This document shows positions 21,621-33,624 of a stretch of 64,000 nt of DNA, piece by piece (position 1 is the stretch's first letter; the number at the start of each line of letters is the position of its first letter). This stretch comes from Dipteris shenzhenensis (taxonomy: Eukaryota > Polypodiophyta > Polypodiopsida > Gleicheniales). The DNA lies in NCBI GenBank assembly GCA_047967505.1, contig CM106540.1. One strand, written 5' to 3'. The translations under genes and the position numbers were made by a program. The notes beneath the pieces are model-generated. The model ran no database searches, had not been told where the DNA came from, and saw only the letters and a list, made by a program, of their open reading frames with translations.

Positions 21621-24290
21621 TCTTGAGCAATACTTGTATTTCTAGTTTGAGTGCTTAACCATCCATCTCCATATGATCTTTCTCACATAGCATAAACCCC
21701 ATTATTAGTGTTCATATTGATACCTATTTCTGCATCTCAAGCAACTAGGAAAGGCTGGCAAAGTAGCCCCAAGATTATAAGAGAGAGCAACTTCCTATTC
21801 AGCAAGCACTTACACTGATTTGGGTGTAGGTTATTAGTCAAATTGAGGGGTGAGGAAAAGACCATCAATAGGAGAACGAGAAAGAGAAGGTGGTGGGGTT
21901 TCTATAGCTTGGTAAGTAGGCAGGTTCCCATTATCCATGGTTTTTGGTTATTAGATGGCCAAGTCAACTTGTAGGAACCCAAGGTTTAGCATTCATGTGA
22001 AGCTGATTCCAAGGAGGTGCCCTCCTGGGACTAGATCTGTGTTGACTTCAAGGCATCTCACTAAGTGGATCAATCTTTTTCGAAGTTGTCAATGATGTAG
22101 CATCACAAGTGGTATCAATCCTTGCATTTGACAAAAAGTTTAGCTCTAGAACAACTAGATTGCTCAAGTTGATGTTAATGAAGTTGCCACATTACTTTTT
22201 ATCTCCAAAATCATTGCTTTCAGTGAAAAAGTGTTGCCAATGTAGATGGTGCTTTGATGTATTCAAGGTAGCTCATTGGGGAGCCAAAAGCATGGAAGTA
22301 GTTCTTGTGTACCTTATTAAGTGTTCTAATCTTAATGGTAAAGATGCTAGCTCAAATTTACATATTTCTAGAACTTCTAAATCCCAATATCGGCCAACAA
22401 TCGAAAGTGAGCTTGCATCATCACATAGTAAGGAAAAGAGAGAGACATGTGCTTATCTTGCAATCCCAAACATCACAAAGCATGAAAGTAGAAAGCATGC
22501 AAAATTATGAACAAAAAGGGTTGATGAGTGGGTGAAGAGCATGGATGAAGATCCATCATCTTAGATTATTATAGCTCATCTTTTGCCTTGTGTGATTTTC
22601 TTAAGGTCATGGTGGTTGGTGTCAACATGTCGAGGTTAAAGCCTATGAGAAGTGGCCTTTGGCTACATGTCATGCAGGCAAAAGAGAGGCATTGGCAAGG
22701 AAGGGAGTGAGGCTATGGAGGAGTGCTGGGTAGTGGACAGTTGGAGGGTGATTGGGAAAGCGGGGATGGGGTGATGTGTTTAAGGGGGTATGTGGTCAAC
22801 AATCCCCTCACCCATTTGACGAGTGCTAGAAATGGCCTCCTCATCAGGCCACATGGCTTATTTGCCATGGGCGTTCATTTGAGGCTAGAGCTACAAAGCC
22901 AAAATGGGTTGAATTAGGCATTTTGGCCCTAAAATTTTATTGCATGACAATATATATGTGAAACAATATTGGTGCAAGATTGATCCAAATCATAGAGATA
23001 ATCACACAAGCATGGGTTGACTTTGTGACACCTAGAAGGCCCCTGTTTTTTAAACCTCAAAGTATGTTCCCATGTGAGCTCCATGTTCTAAAGTCATGTT
23101 TCATGGAGAACAAGCTTTGGATGCTCACTTATGCCTTTGAGTTTTAATTCCTTGCTCACATGCAACCTACAGGGACTAAACTAGCCCATGCATTTGGGCC
23201 TTGAGCTCCTACTCTCTAGTAGGGGCTATGTTATCTTTGACATGAGCCATTTTGGCCATGATTTTCTTGAGACGGGGCCAAAAAGTATGGGACATTATAA
23301 TTGTAATGGCCCTTAGAATGGGGACTCCATGAATGTGCTCTTAGAATGTTAGAAAGAACTCTTTCCACAAGCAACCTGAGCTCCATTTGATTGGGTTTCA
23401 ACAGAAGGAAAATGGGCAGGGACATCACCGAGATCATTGCCCATATTACCAGCACTAGTTATTATGATAATGGGTGGTGTTGAATTCAAGCATATTTTGC
23501 CAAAAATGTGTCCCACATTACGTGAAGAGTGGGAATGTTGGTCTCATTGATGAAGGGGCAATATTATTTTTAATTGACCAAACAAGAACCCTAGAAGGTT
23601 TAGAGGAAACCCCCATACCTACCCTTGCAATGATGCACAACCTCCTGTGTAGGGTGATATCAAAAAGCTTGAATCTTTTGGTTCTTGTCTACATACCTCA
23701 CTTGAAACCCCCTACTTGTGACATGAAAATTGTGCCCCGCTACTGATGATAAGCAGACTCTATGTAAAGACTGTGCCAACAAATCTCTAGTGAGTTGAGG
23801 GCTACATTGACAATGTTGAAGGAGGTCTATTACCCCAATGCTGCAGGGGGAGAGGCCGCTAATAACTTGCTATGGGGGTGGCCCCATTAGCGTAAGGGGT
23901 CAATAAAAAGGCAACTACCTTTCAAATGTCAATAGCCCCCCTTTTCTCTCCATGGAAAGACCCAACAAATAGAGAGAAGAATGATGATGTGTTACGCTCT
24001 TATAAAAGGTGTGAAAAATGGCATGTCAATCTCTTATAAAAACTTGAGTTAGTCACCATGTGGCACTCTATTGGCCCACCCATGCCTTTGATATTGGGAA
24101 TCTAAGTTTTCCACCAAGCTAATTTTTTTCTCTCTTTCTTGAAAAGAAAATATTCTCCTTTTATGGTTATCCATGTGACGCCTTTACATTTTCCTTTCAT
24201 TCCCGCTCTATCACGATGTTGTCTTTGTCAATGTTCGATGCATTTGCCATATTGCAAAGCTATTTCAAAAGGCCGTCCTAATCTACATTC
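21621..24290. other. no supported gene
   Basis: Both strands hold only short frames without recognisable domains. The moderate composition suggests old element DNA, but nothing could be named. Confidence 0.5.
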
Positions 24291-24296
24291 TATCAA

Positions 24297-24349
24297 GAGA
24301 GAGAAAGAGAGAGAGAGGGGGGGGAGAGAGAGAGAGAGAGAGAGAGAGT
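24297..24349. repeat. (GA)n microsatellite with a G run
   Basis: GAGAGA repeats surround a GGGGGGG run; one of about ten GA/CT microsatellites between 24 and 53 kb. Confidence 0.95.
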
Positions 24350-24576
24350 TGAAATTTATGAGGAAGAACAACATCAATTATGTAGTTATAGATATATATA
24401 GATTTAGGTATAGGTATAGGCCTCTTAGAGCGTATTCATGTGGCAATCAAGTTTTTATCTTGGCTTCTACTCAAGAGAATCTCCTCTAATCTCATAATAG
24501 ACTAGGCACTTGAGAATGCTCCTTAAGGCAACCTCCTACTAGTCACAAAGTAAACACAACCTAGGCTCTTTCAAAA

Positions 24577-25400
24577 GCAATGGCTTTATGGATAACAGTT
24601 ATTCTTGCCAAGTCTTTGCATCCTCGACAGTATGGATTCCTACACGTACAAAATATCTATGACCCTATATTGAATCTACTACTAGCCATTGACAATTCAT
24701 GCTCTTGAATTTTAATTTCGAAAAAGCATATGATAGGGTGAGCTGGACTTTTATTCTAAAGTGATGCATCGACTTGGAGTTGGAGTTGGCTTCTATAATA
24801 TGACTAAACCCTTTTCTCAAATGCCACTACCATGATTTTAATTATCATTATAATAGTTTTCCTTTGCTTCGTTCTGTGCACCAGGGATGCCTCCTGGCTC
24901 CCTTGCTTTTTGCACTTGTCACAAACCACAATCAAGGCCTCATTAAACTAGTACCCAAGCCTGTCAACAACTTTTCGTAGTAGCTGCGGTGGCTGCTTAC
25001 TATGCTCAATGGTGACTACAAAATTCTAGCAAAAGCAATGGCTTTACAGGCAAAATTTATTCTTGCCAAGTCTTTACATACTCAACAATACAAACTCCTA
25101 CATATACGAAATATCCATGATGCTATATTGAATCTACTCCTCACCATTGACTACTCAGTTTTGTAGCATCAGAAATTCATGCTCCTAAATCTTGATTTCA
25201 AAAAAGCCTATAATAGGATGAGCTGCGCCTTTATTCTAAAAGTGATGCATTGACTTGGATTCGGAATTGGATTCTCCAATATGACTAAAACCCTCTTCTC
25301 AAATGCCTGCAAATCCAAATCTCTTGAAGTACTCCTGCACGAAGAAGACTCTAGGCATGATATTGGGCATCATCTAGCTAGCCTTTATCACCTAGTAGGG
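24577..25400 (+). pseudogene. two side-by-side LINE (L1-type) reverse transcriptase fragments
   Basis: Two copies of the same RT region follow each other, at about 24577-24985 and 25003-25400. Copy 2 starts with MLNGDYKILAKAMALQAKFI, then LLHIRNIHDAILNLLLTIDY, LLNLDFKKAYNRMS and NMTKTLFSNACKS. Copy 1 has FNFEKAYDRVSW, FPLLRSVHQGC and LLAPLLFALVT. These are the RT blocks of plant L1-type LINEs. Stops and frameshifts break both, and the catalytic F/YADD block was not found. The direct duplication may be two insertions of related copies or a local tandem duplication. Confidence 0.85.
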
Positions 25401-27020
25401 CTTGCTTCCATTATATGAAAACACAAATATGAGCTTTTTGCAACCATCATTGAATAAATCTCCAAAGTGGCCGAATCATAGGACAACCCCATAGTAGGTG
25501 AAAGTAACCTGACAAAAAGGAAAGAGGGGCAAGATATTTTTACATTTGACAATTGGGGGCTTAGTTGGCATTTAGCATTGGCATGTCACCACACAAGAGA
25601 AAGTTTAGCTGGGCAGATGGCATGTGAGACCAGATTCTACGTAAGCAAACTTCCGACACCATAAGTGAATCCATGGGAGCCCATTTTCTTCGCAATGACT
25701 AGCTTAATACAAAATTGAGCGTTGAGAGGGGGGAGAGAAGTCATGGTCATGAGAGGTCTTTCCTTGCTATATTGGCCCATCCTCTCAAGGTAATAGGCCA
25801 ACTTGATACAGTACCAGTTGCCCAGTCTGGTCACATCCTTCAAAATGTGGCAGCAATAAATAACTGTTCACGAGTAGTAGGATTATAGAAATTGGTGAGT
25901 TTTTCTAGGGATAGAATGTGTGTCGACGAGTACCCACAAGTTCTACTAGGTGATATAAATGAGGTGTTTTGCCATTCTTGGGCTTACCTGTACAACTTTA
26001 CCTTTTTCTACCCAAAAAAAAAACATTGGCCTTAACATAAGACGTTGCTTTCTTGTTACATTTTCATCTCCAAAACACTCCTCACTTAAAAAATATTAAC
26101 AATTAATTGTGATACTTCGATTATGTTGCAAAACCATAAGGCATTGACAACTCTTGGACATGGGCTAAAATCAACTGCACACCAGGCATGCCGAAGACGA
26201 GCAAACATAACCCTTGAAAAGTTCAAAGAAGCCCCAGTTCGTGGGGAGAAAGGCTTCACATCTTTACGCATAGAACACACTGTACAAAGTTGTAAAGAGC
26301 ATGACCCCTTGCTCATTCAATAAAACTATGGCATTGCATGGTAATCTTAATGTGGAGAAGTAAAAGAACATGTAGAACATATATATGCCACTGCAACATT
26401 ACAAATGTTCACAGGAGGGAGGCTTATTCTCCTTGTTGCACAAGTAGTTTTCAACAGCAAAAAAATGCAAAGCCTGTAATGAGTGTAGGGGATCTACAAG
26501 AATCTCCAGCAAATCTCCATACGTACTTGTGTGTGCAATAGCAACGGTGCATGCTTGCACGGGTACACATATCCAGATGCTTGCCAGGATGTGTGCATGT
26601 GTACATGAATGTATATGTGTGTGCACATGCATATGGATGTGTGGACACACTTGGATGTACGCACGCATTTGGGTGAGTGTGTCGCGGTTGTGTGTCATAT
26701 GGATTCTGATAACCATTAGTGGAATAAGGCTTAAGCCATGGTACATGCCCAAATATCCTATTGAAGCCTAACTTGGCTGAAGGCTGGAAAAGCATCAAAT
26801 AAAGCATGATTACCTTCTTAGAAAATGTAAAAATTTTAGGTTTGCTTGAATGGTTATGCACTAACCTGCACCTATCAAAGCAAAATGGTTATGCACTAAC
26901 CTACACCTATCAAGCCTTACCAAACGCCAAACAAAGTTTAACTATGGACTTACCTTTAATAAGCCAACATAAGTTGAAAAGGACATGTAACAGCAATTGC
27001 ACATTCAAAATTATCCTTAG
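25401..27020. other. no supported gene
   Basis: Frames are short. A TGTGTGCATGTG-like stretch lies at 26530-26660, and a ~36-bp tandem copy (GGTTATGCACTAACCTxCAC) at 26852-26910. Nothing else stands out. Confidence 0.5.
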
Positions 27021-27021
27021 T

Positions 27022-27240
27022 CAGTAAGCATTGGCATACATGCCATCTTCTTAAAATTTTGTTGGTGCCTGATGGGAAACCTAAAGATGCAAATGTCAAG
27101 CTTATTAAGAAGTGAGTAAGCATTAGAATATATTCCATCTTCTTTTGTTGGTTCCTAATGGGAAAGGTCAACCTAAAGATGCAAATGTTAAGCTTCCTAA
27201 GAAGGGATAAGCATTGTAATGGTACTTTTTGTTGGTGCAT
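27022..27240. repeat. 93-bp tandem repeat, ~2.3 copies
   Basis: Units begin with GTAAGCATTxG near 27022, 27115 and 27209 and contain CCTAAAGATGCAAATGT followed by CAAGCTT or TAAGCTT. Confidence 0.8.
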
Positions 27241-27392
27241 AGCCGGAGAGGTCAAAGCTTTTTTTTCGCCTACCCCAAGGGGGAAGGGACCACTGTGTGT
27301 TCACTGAAAGACAAAATTCAAAATTTTCTTTTTTTTAAGCTTAAATTTTGTGATTGGTCCAACTCCCCACTTCTATTCCTTGCCCTTGAAAT

Positions 27393-27395
<3 letters not shown>

Positions 27396-27432
<37 letters not shown>
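27396..27432. repeat. (CT)n microsatellite
   Basis: Seventeen or more CT dinucleotides in a row. Confidence 0.97.
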
Positions 27433-27437
<5 letters not shown>

Positions 27438-27519
27438 TTTACCCTCTAGAGTCTTCCTACACACCATCTCCAATGTATTCTTTTTGGCTTTTTTGATCTT
27501 GGGCAAGCCTTATGAATGA

Positions 27520-27679
27520 TTAGATATCATTCACCTTTCTTTTTTAATAACTCACCCACCCAACTTACACACACGATTGTGGTTATTGAGGGACTCCGCC
27601 CTACCTCTACTCCCCTTGGAAATCAAAGGAGGACCACTGCCCAGGTAGGCTGGCAGCCCTACCACTCAGCTACCGAGGC
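27520..27679 (-). mobile_element. tRNA-derived SINE-like insertion
   Basis: On the minus strand, starting at 27679, the sequence reads like a tRNA head: GCCTCGGTAGCTGAGTGGTA then GGGCTGCCAGCCT. TAGCTGAGTGGTAGGGC fits the pol III box A. A weak box B-like CTTTGATTTCC follows about 45 bases on. The body ends in GTGGGTGAGTTATTAAAAAAG. A full tRNA cannot fold, so this is a SINE rather than a tRNA gene. It lies about 100 bases past the stop of the spliced gene, on the same strand, probably in its 3' UTR. Confidence 0.55.
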
Positions 27680-27777
27680 TTCCTCATTAAAAAACATAAC
27701 AAGCTCTTTTTTGTTAGCACAACATGCCGGCTTGTATTATATAAGGCAAATATACAAAAAATGGCACTGAAAATGGC

Positions 27778-28834
27778 CTATTTTGACACCTTTACACTCT
27801 CTTCTTCTGGCGATTCCGAATTTTCTTTGCCCCCGCTGTTTTCTTCCCTGATGGCTCGTCTCAAGCCCAAAACAATGAAGAGATTCGTCAAGGTCAGCAT
27901 CGACTCTGCCCCTCCATGAAGCCAATCCACATTTGCAAGTGACGTTCCATATTTTAACTTTGCTGCATACACACAGGCACGTCGTAACTGATTTACTCTC
28001 AAATGTCTAAAATCCAACAGAAATGCACTCAAATGAATGTGCGGATAGTCAAAATGAAACTGGATGGGCATTTGCAAATGTCGTTCCGCTGCATACACAG
28101 AAGCATGTCGGACCTGATGTACTCTCAAATGTACAGAAATGCACTCAAATGAAAGCGCAACTAGTTAAATTCATACTGGACTATGCGAGCCAGGATCGAT
28201 ACGATAAGGACCAACAAGAGGGGTCGGAAAGACGACTAGAGAGAAACATTCAGGAAATAATCAACGTTACGTAGATTGGAAGGTTGTTGCCCACCGTAAA
28301 TTCCTGCAGGAACTTCCGGAGATAACGAGTTGCAATTGCCATCCCAAAAGTACACCACAGTAGAAGTTAGTGAGCGGAAGGTATAGAAACACGGTGATAT
28401 AGCGAATTCAGTAAATGGGCTTGACAAAAAGGTAGGTTTTAAGAGGGGCAGAGGAACTCACTAGTGGCAGCAACGAACACGAGCAAGAAATAAAACCCAA
28501 ACAGGGTCAATTTGGGAGCCGATTTCGATTTAGTGATATGGTAGAGGAATCCGAGGTAAGGAAAGAGGGAAGCAGCGAAGAGCTGGGGGGCGATGCTCTG
28601 GGAATCGATGTTGGGGGACCAAGGGTTGACAGGGAGGAGGGAAAGAAAGGAAGCAGCAGAGCGAAGGGGGGTAGGGAACTTGCGTGGGGGAGAGGGGAAT
28701 TGAGAGGGAAGAGGGAAGGCCAAAGGAAGGGAGCGTGTGAAAGGAGAGGTGGTGATGGGTGAGAACAATGGGAAGCCCCTGCTGCATTTGCAGTTGCCCG
28801 AGATGGGCAGGAGACGGCCTAACGAAGGATTCAT
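27778..28834 (-). CDS. three-exon gene for a DUF3593-like plastid membrane protein
   Basis: Exons on the minus strand are 28834-28462 (373 nt), 28312-28295 (18 nt) and 27962-27778 (185 nt); all junctions are GT...AG and the phases fit, giving 191 residues. Residues 1-75 are Ser/Pro/Arg-rich with few acids, like a chloroplast transit peptide. Hydrophobic segments lie at about 81-99 (IAPQLFAASLFPYLGFLYH), 109-131 (LTLFGFYFLLVFVAAT, then IPAGIYA from the microexon) and 151-168 (TLTNLFIVLGLRRAI); LANVDWLHGGAE lies between the last two and the tail is acidic. This matches my memory of DUF3593, a family shared by cyanobacteria and plastids, with no established function. The ATG at 28834 has a CCACCATGA context. 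No stops or frameshifts, so it looks functional, and it is the clearest host gene here. Confidence 0.85.
27930..28165. repeat. partial duplication of the exon-3 acceptor region inside intron 2
   Basis: The exon 3 start and intron end (27930-28036) recur at about 28069-28160: TTTGCAA, GTTCC, GCTGCATACACA, ACTCTCAAATGT and AAATGCACTCAAATGAA appear in the same order. The duplicate also carries a TATGCAG acceptor, so the gene has a second possible splice site 5' of the used one. Confidence 0.75.
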
Positions 28835-29290
28835 GGTGGAAACCAAACACCTCACAAACTCCTTATCCTAAAAAACCTTTGTGTGTTTTTCAGTTGTGTT
28901 TCCATCGTTAGGCACACTTGGGTTAACCTTTACCCTAACAACTTTGTGTGTGTTTGAGTTGTGTTGCCACCATCCATTGTGTTTCCATCACCTACCTTGA
29001 CCTGTAGGGACGCTTGGGTTATGCTAAGGGATAGATGTCATGCCGCTTGTCACCACCCACAGTTGTTGCGTAACGGTTTGCATGGACGCATAAAGATGTG
29101 TGTTGATGTCTTGCGTTTGGGATGCTTTTCTAGGAGACACCTCCTTGCTTCTTGCCGCACTATCTTCTTAATCTCCACCGTCATTTCACCTCTCCAGTAT
29201 CACTGTTACATTTGGTGGAGATGCCGGCTAGCTGGGTCTGTCATGGATAACATGCAACAAGACGAGAACCTTGTGCAATTGGAAGGACAA
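28835..29290. other. upstream flank of the spliced gene; no clear promoter motif
   Basis: Holds repeated TTGTGTGTxTTTxAGTTGTGTT phrases (28879, 28943). No convincing TATA box was found at a fitting distance from the ATG at 28834. Confidence 0.4.
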
Positions 29291-29292
29291 AC

Positions 29293-30960
29293 ATGTTTTC
29301 AAATAACCCCAGAACTCCTGGGGCGACGCTTCTATACGAATGGGTACAATCCAATTTGCATGTCACGGCCCTAGCATTGAGATTTGGTCCTTATTCGTCA
29401 GTGATCGATCCAAAGGTCTGCTGTCCCAAGGCATTTTCAGGTACTCCTAATGAAGACATATACATGTGGCTTGATCACTTCGATAATTTGGCTGGGTACC
29501 ACAAATGGTCGGACCAACAGAAGGTTGAGAAAATGAAGTCAGCTTTTCAGAGTTTGGCAATCGCTTGGTACCATCAATTGGATGCAAAGATGACGAATCC
29601 TTGGCCTCACCTTCGGTTGGCTTTCTCTTCAACATTCAAAAATACAGATACCATAAAAGATGCTCTTACACACCTGTAAGAATTGAAGCACCTACCGAAT
29701 GAAACTGTGCCCCAATTTGGTGTCAAATTAACACACACTCTGATGCATGTCGACAACAACATGCTAAAAGATCTCAAATTATTTTTCCTATGGCCTCGTT
29801 TGAGATCATATATCTCTCAACAGACTCAAGATTAGGGTCCTAAGAGCCACAACGAAGCTTTTTGATAGCTCAACAAATCAAATTCAATTCGTCCAAATAT
29901 GTGCCAAAGGCCCCTACACTGCCGCCAATCCTACCAATTCCAACCTCAGGCCCAATGCCTATGGACATTGATAATGTCCATAATGCACAAATGAATTCAA
30001 GGCCACCTTTCAGGAGGGTGTTTCTAGAAAAGAACAGATTACCAGATCAAGATCGACCTCAATGTTTCTTTTCCAAGAAGTTTGGACATGTCAAGAAAAA
30101 CTATTATCAATTTTTGGTTTCCCAAGGTCAAGTGCCAGTGCAAAATTCACAAATGCAAGGTGAAGCTTCCTCATCATTGTTCTTTGGAAAAGAGCAACTA
30201 GGGTAGTCGAGGGAGTGACCACCTCAACGTTGAACAAAGCTCTCAAACGGTCGTTTGCTTTTGTAGTTGCTGCTAATTTTAACAATTCAAAAATCTTGGT
30301 TCTGGTCAATTCAAGAAGTTCTTTGACGATTGCCCACAAAAAGGTCATTGACGAAGCACAATTGCTGCTCTATGCAATTCTTGCAAGTGACCGCACAAAC
30401 CAAGCTGAAATAGCTCGGTTTCATTGTCTCTCATAATGGAGTTTAGCCAGATCCTAAAAAAGTACAAGCACTTAACACATATCCTACTCCCACAATAGCT
30501 AATTAGCTTCATAATTTTTTGGGGATGTCAGGATACAGCTGTCGTTTCATTCTGGAGTTAGCGGCATTGCCCTTACCATTGAGGAAGTTACTTCATTCCA
30601 AGGTTCCTTTTCGATGGATGAATGAGCTTCAGAATGCTTTCAATGCTATTCGAGCAGCTCTCAAGAAGGATGCTTTACTTCGCTATCCAGATTTTACAAA
30701 ACCTTTTCTACTTTGCATTGATGCCTCAGATCGAGGACTTGGTGCAGTTTTTATGCAAAAAGACGACAAGGATAACTGGTGGCCAATCATGTATGCAAGC
30801 AATCAATGTCAAACGCTCAAACAAACTACTCAACAACTAAATTAGAGTGTTTGGCAGTCATTTGGATAGTCCAAAAGTTCCACCCATACATTCATGGCTC
30901 AAAATTCTATCTGCAAATGGATCACGTGGCCCTCATCAATTTCCATTTTCATGGTCAGGG
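29293..30960 (+). pseudogene. third Ty3/gypsy relic: gag, knuckle, protease trace, RNase H; RT deleted
   Basis: Frame 29293-29679 is a gag core (FSGTPNEDIYMWLDHFDNLA, SLAIAWYHQLDAKM). Frame 29862-30206 has a proline-rich part (PPILPIPTSGPMPMDIDNV) and a degenerate knuckle, QCFFSKKFGHVKKNYYQF, keeping one Cys and the His. A trace resembling protease (LVLVNSRSSLTIAHK) follows at about 30290. Then, with the RT core missing, RNase H-like sequence begins at 30519: PFRWMNELQNAFNAIRAAL, LLCIDASDRGLGAVFMQKDD, and a further piece to ~30940 (LECLAVIWIVQKFHPYIHG). The internal deletion removes the polymerase motifs. Inactive. Confidence 0.85.
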
Positions 30961-31129
30961 AGTTGAGGTTGGCAATAGGTGGGCAAGGCGAGCTCCACCC
31001 AATGGAGTCCCTTCAATCGGCCCACAATATGGTGTTTCCCACCATCACCTCCACCTTCACTCAAGCTTGGCGTTTTGCCCTTTGCCAATACTAGTTGCAA
31101 CTTCTCTTTTCACCTCAAGTTTCTAGGCA

Positions 31130-33600
31130 TCCTTCCACTTTGCTCGACAATTCTCCTCCCTTTCCTCACAAGTAAGGCTTTTGCAAATGTTGATTCATCA
31201 GAACTTCGAATCAAATTCTTCTTTTTAATTTTATAGATGCAAAGCGACACTATCCCCTCTTGGCAGTTGGCCATTTTGCAAAAGAAATCCATGTTCTTTG
31301 ATTTTGAGGGAACTATGTTGTGGGCACGATCGTCCATGGATCGCAAGCAGATTTGATCTCCTTCCCTACTGCTAATGTTGTGTAATCACCTACTCTTCGA
31401 CGTTGTTACTTATTGCTAGCACTTAGCAAAGCGATCAAGTCCTTCACCGTCGCATATTCCACCTCCATTAAGAAGCAAAAGCTTGGGATTCGAATGTAGA
31501 ATTGTGTGTGCAGGAATCTAGGAAGCTCTATCAAATTTTGACATAGATAGTTCAACAACTTGTGAGGTTTTGGGTTTTTGAGAATGAAATTGGGCTTGTC
31601 AAACTCCATTTCATGTGAGATGTTGGGCTTCAGGGAGTGAAAATTTGGGCGCTGCGATGGTGAGAGGGAAGTCGTTTCAAACTTTGTGCAAGAAAAAGAA
31701 TAGAATAGGGGTGTCAAGCTACAGCCTTGGCTCAGTACTGTGGCTCCAACATTGTCTGATAATTCAAAACTCCTCAGAAGAGGTTTCCAAGCCAACTCAC
31801 AGATTCTTACATCACAGAGTTATGATTCGAACAAATGTTTAATCCTTGCAGAAACCACCCAGGATATTCAGCTTTGAACCTATAGCACACGAACTCTTGG
31901 ATTTTATCATTTGGCCCTCCTCTTCTATAGATAGCACCATCAACATCATCCCCCCTCCACACTTGTGTGTAGGATGTACCCCCGCCCTTGTGAGCATGCA
32001 TGACACCCCCCCTCCCCCTGGCCGCCCCCCATGTCCAACTCCCCCTTGACCACGGCTCTTGTCCACACCAAAATGATTGCAAGGAAATGCTAAGATCTCA
32101 AGTCTCCCCAATCTCAGCAATCCCTCCTCATTTTGGACGATGCACCTAACAAAGATTATGCTTTAGGAAGAATCTTGATCCTTGTACTTGCCGTAGATTT
32201 CAAGTCAGGTCAATGTGATCCTTGGATATGTGATAGGGAGAATTGGATATGCCATTGGGAGAATTCGATATGCCATATTTGTGACCAGCAACTTGCAGAA
32301 GCAGAACAAGTCCAATGACAATGCTCCATATATTCTCACATGAGGGAAAAAGTTTCATGCGGTTATGTTCATGTCTCAATGCATTCTTACTGATCTACTG
32401 AATGGGGATCACCCAATAGGCAACCGGTCCTTACTTTGCACCACCTCAAGGCCATACATATTTTGAAGACTATAAGGTTAGCGGTCAAGGATCTAGCACA
32501 GAATTCAAAGGATAGTTTTTGCTCTTGAGTTTGCACTTGATTAAAGATACTCTTAGTAGTGAAATATTATGTTAATGGTAGCAATTTCCTGTAAGCCTTA
32601 TCAGGGGACATTGGGCCTTCCTAGGCATGAAATCTTTTGAGATATTATTATGTCCTAACTATGGGTAAGCACACCTGGGGGGAAGGCAATCCTTTTTCTG
32701 ATTAATGTGAGATGGCTAACTCACCTATTTTTGATGCAACATTGTTGTAAGAGGCTATGCAAGGCAGCCCTGGGAAAGAACCCTGCACATGCCCAGCAAG
32801 CCAGTTTGCCAAGAGCTGGCCAATAGTAGTAGGTCATCCCTAATCTATTCTTTATTTATATCCCTTGCCTTTTGTGGTTCCTCCCCCAATAATTTTCTTG
32901 TCCTCCTCTTCTACTCCCCTTTCAAGCTTCTTGTTTGTGGGAGCATTTTTTGCAAGTCCTCTCAAGGTCATTCGTTGTTTGGGGGGCTTTCTTTTAAACT
33001 CTCAAAGAATTGAGGTTTTTATTTTCATCCCTTTAATTTTTTGGTTCCTCAGACTAGACAAACTAGAATACGCATCTGGTGGCTAAGATTTCTTCCCTCT
33101 CTGCATTTGACCAAGTGATCTGCCTGTAGGTCTATACAAGAGGCAAAAGCTAGGTAGTCCCCTACCAACAAGGAAACTAGCAACCATATGAGAGAAACCA
33201 CTAGAGGCATTTCAGGCATTTGTGGCTCCATGGGATGAAGTAACGAGTCTCTTGTTGCAAATCTATTTCTCCATATATAGTCTACCATTCCTAACATTCA
33301 CGGCCAGCAGATTTCTTGGTCTATGTAATGTGACTCTTGTCTATTGTATGCGTGAGTATGATCCTTAGATCAAAATCAAATCAGGCATTTGTGGCTCCAT
33401 GGGACGAAGTAAAAAGTCTCTCTCTCTCTCTCTCTCTCTCCAAATTTGCAGCTCCTTTCGTTTTGGTTTATATATTGCTGCTAGATTGTCTATTGCATTA
33501 TCAGTTGATCACTGCATATGCATAGTGCTCTATTCACTCTATGAGGATTGCAATTTTTATTTCATCGTGTGATAAGTCTCTCATAATTTTGTGTTGCTGT
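31130..33600. other. no supported gene
   Basis: Frames up to 129 codons occur but show no domain. A 38-bp phrase, AGGCATTTGTGGCTCCATGG then GAxGAAGTAA, occurs twice, at 33215 and 33384, the second next to a (CT)n run at 33418-33441. Confidence 0.45.
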
Positions 33601-33624
33601 GTTGTAGGGTTTAATAATCCCAAC

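Noticed and set aside
26451-26861. His/Cys/Thr-rich minus-strand frame of 136 codons
   Set aside because: Arises from a TGTGTGCATG-type low-complexity stretch.
27600-27679. Possible tRNA gene on the minus strand
   Set aside because: Box A is good but no anticodon arm, T arm with a proper box B or acceptor pairing can be formed; a SINE head fits better.
28530-28850. Second long minus-strand frame overlapping exon 1 of the spliced gene
   Set aside because: A shifted frame of the low-complexity transit-peptide region; the other frame carries the membrane segments and fits the splice sites.
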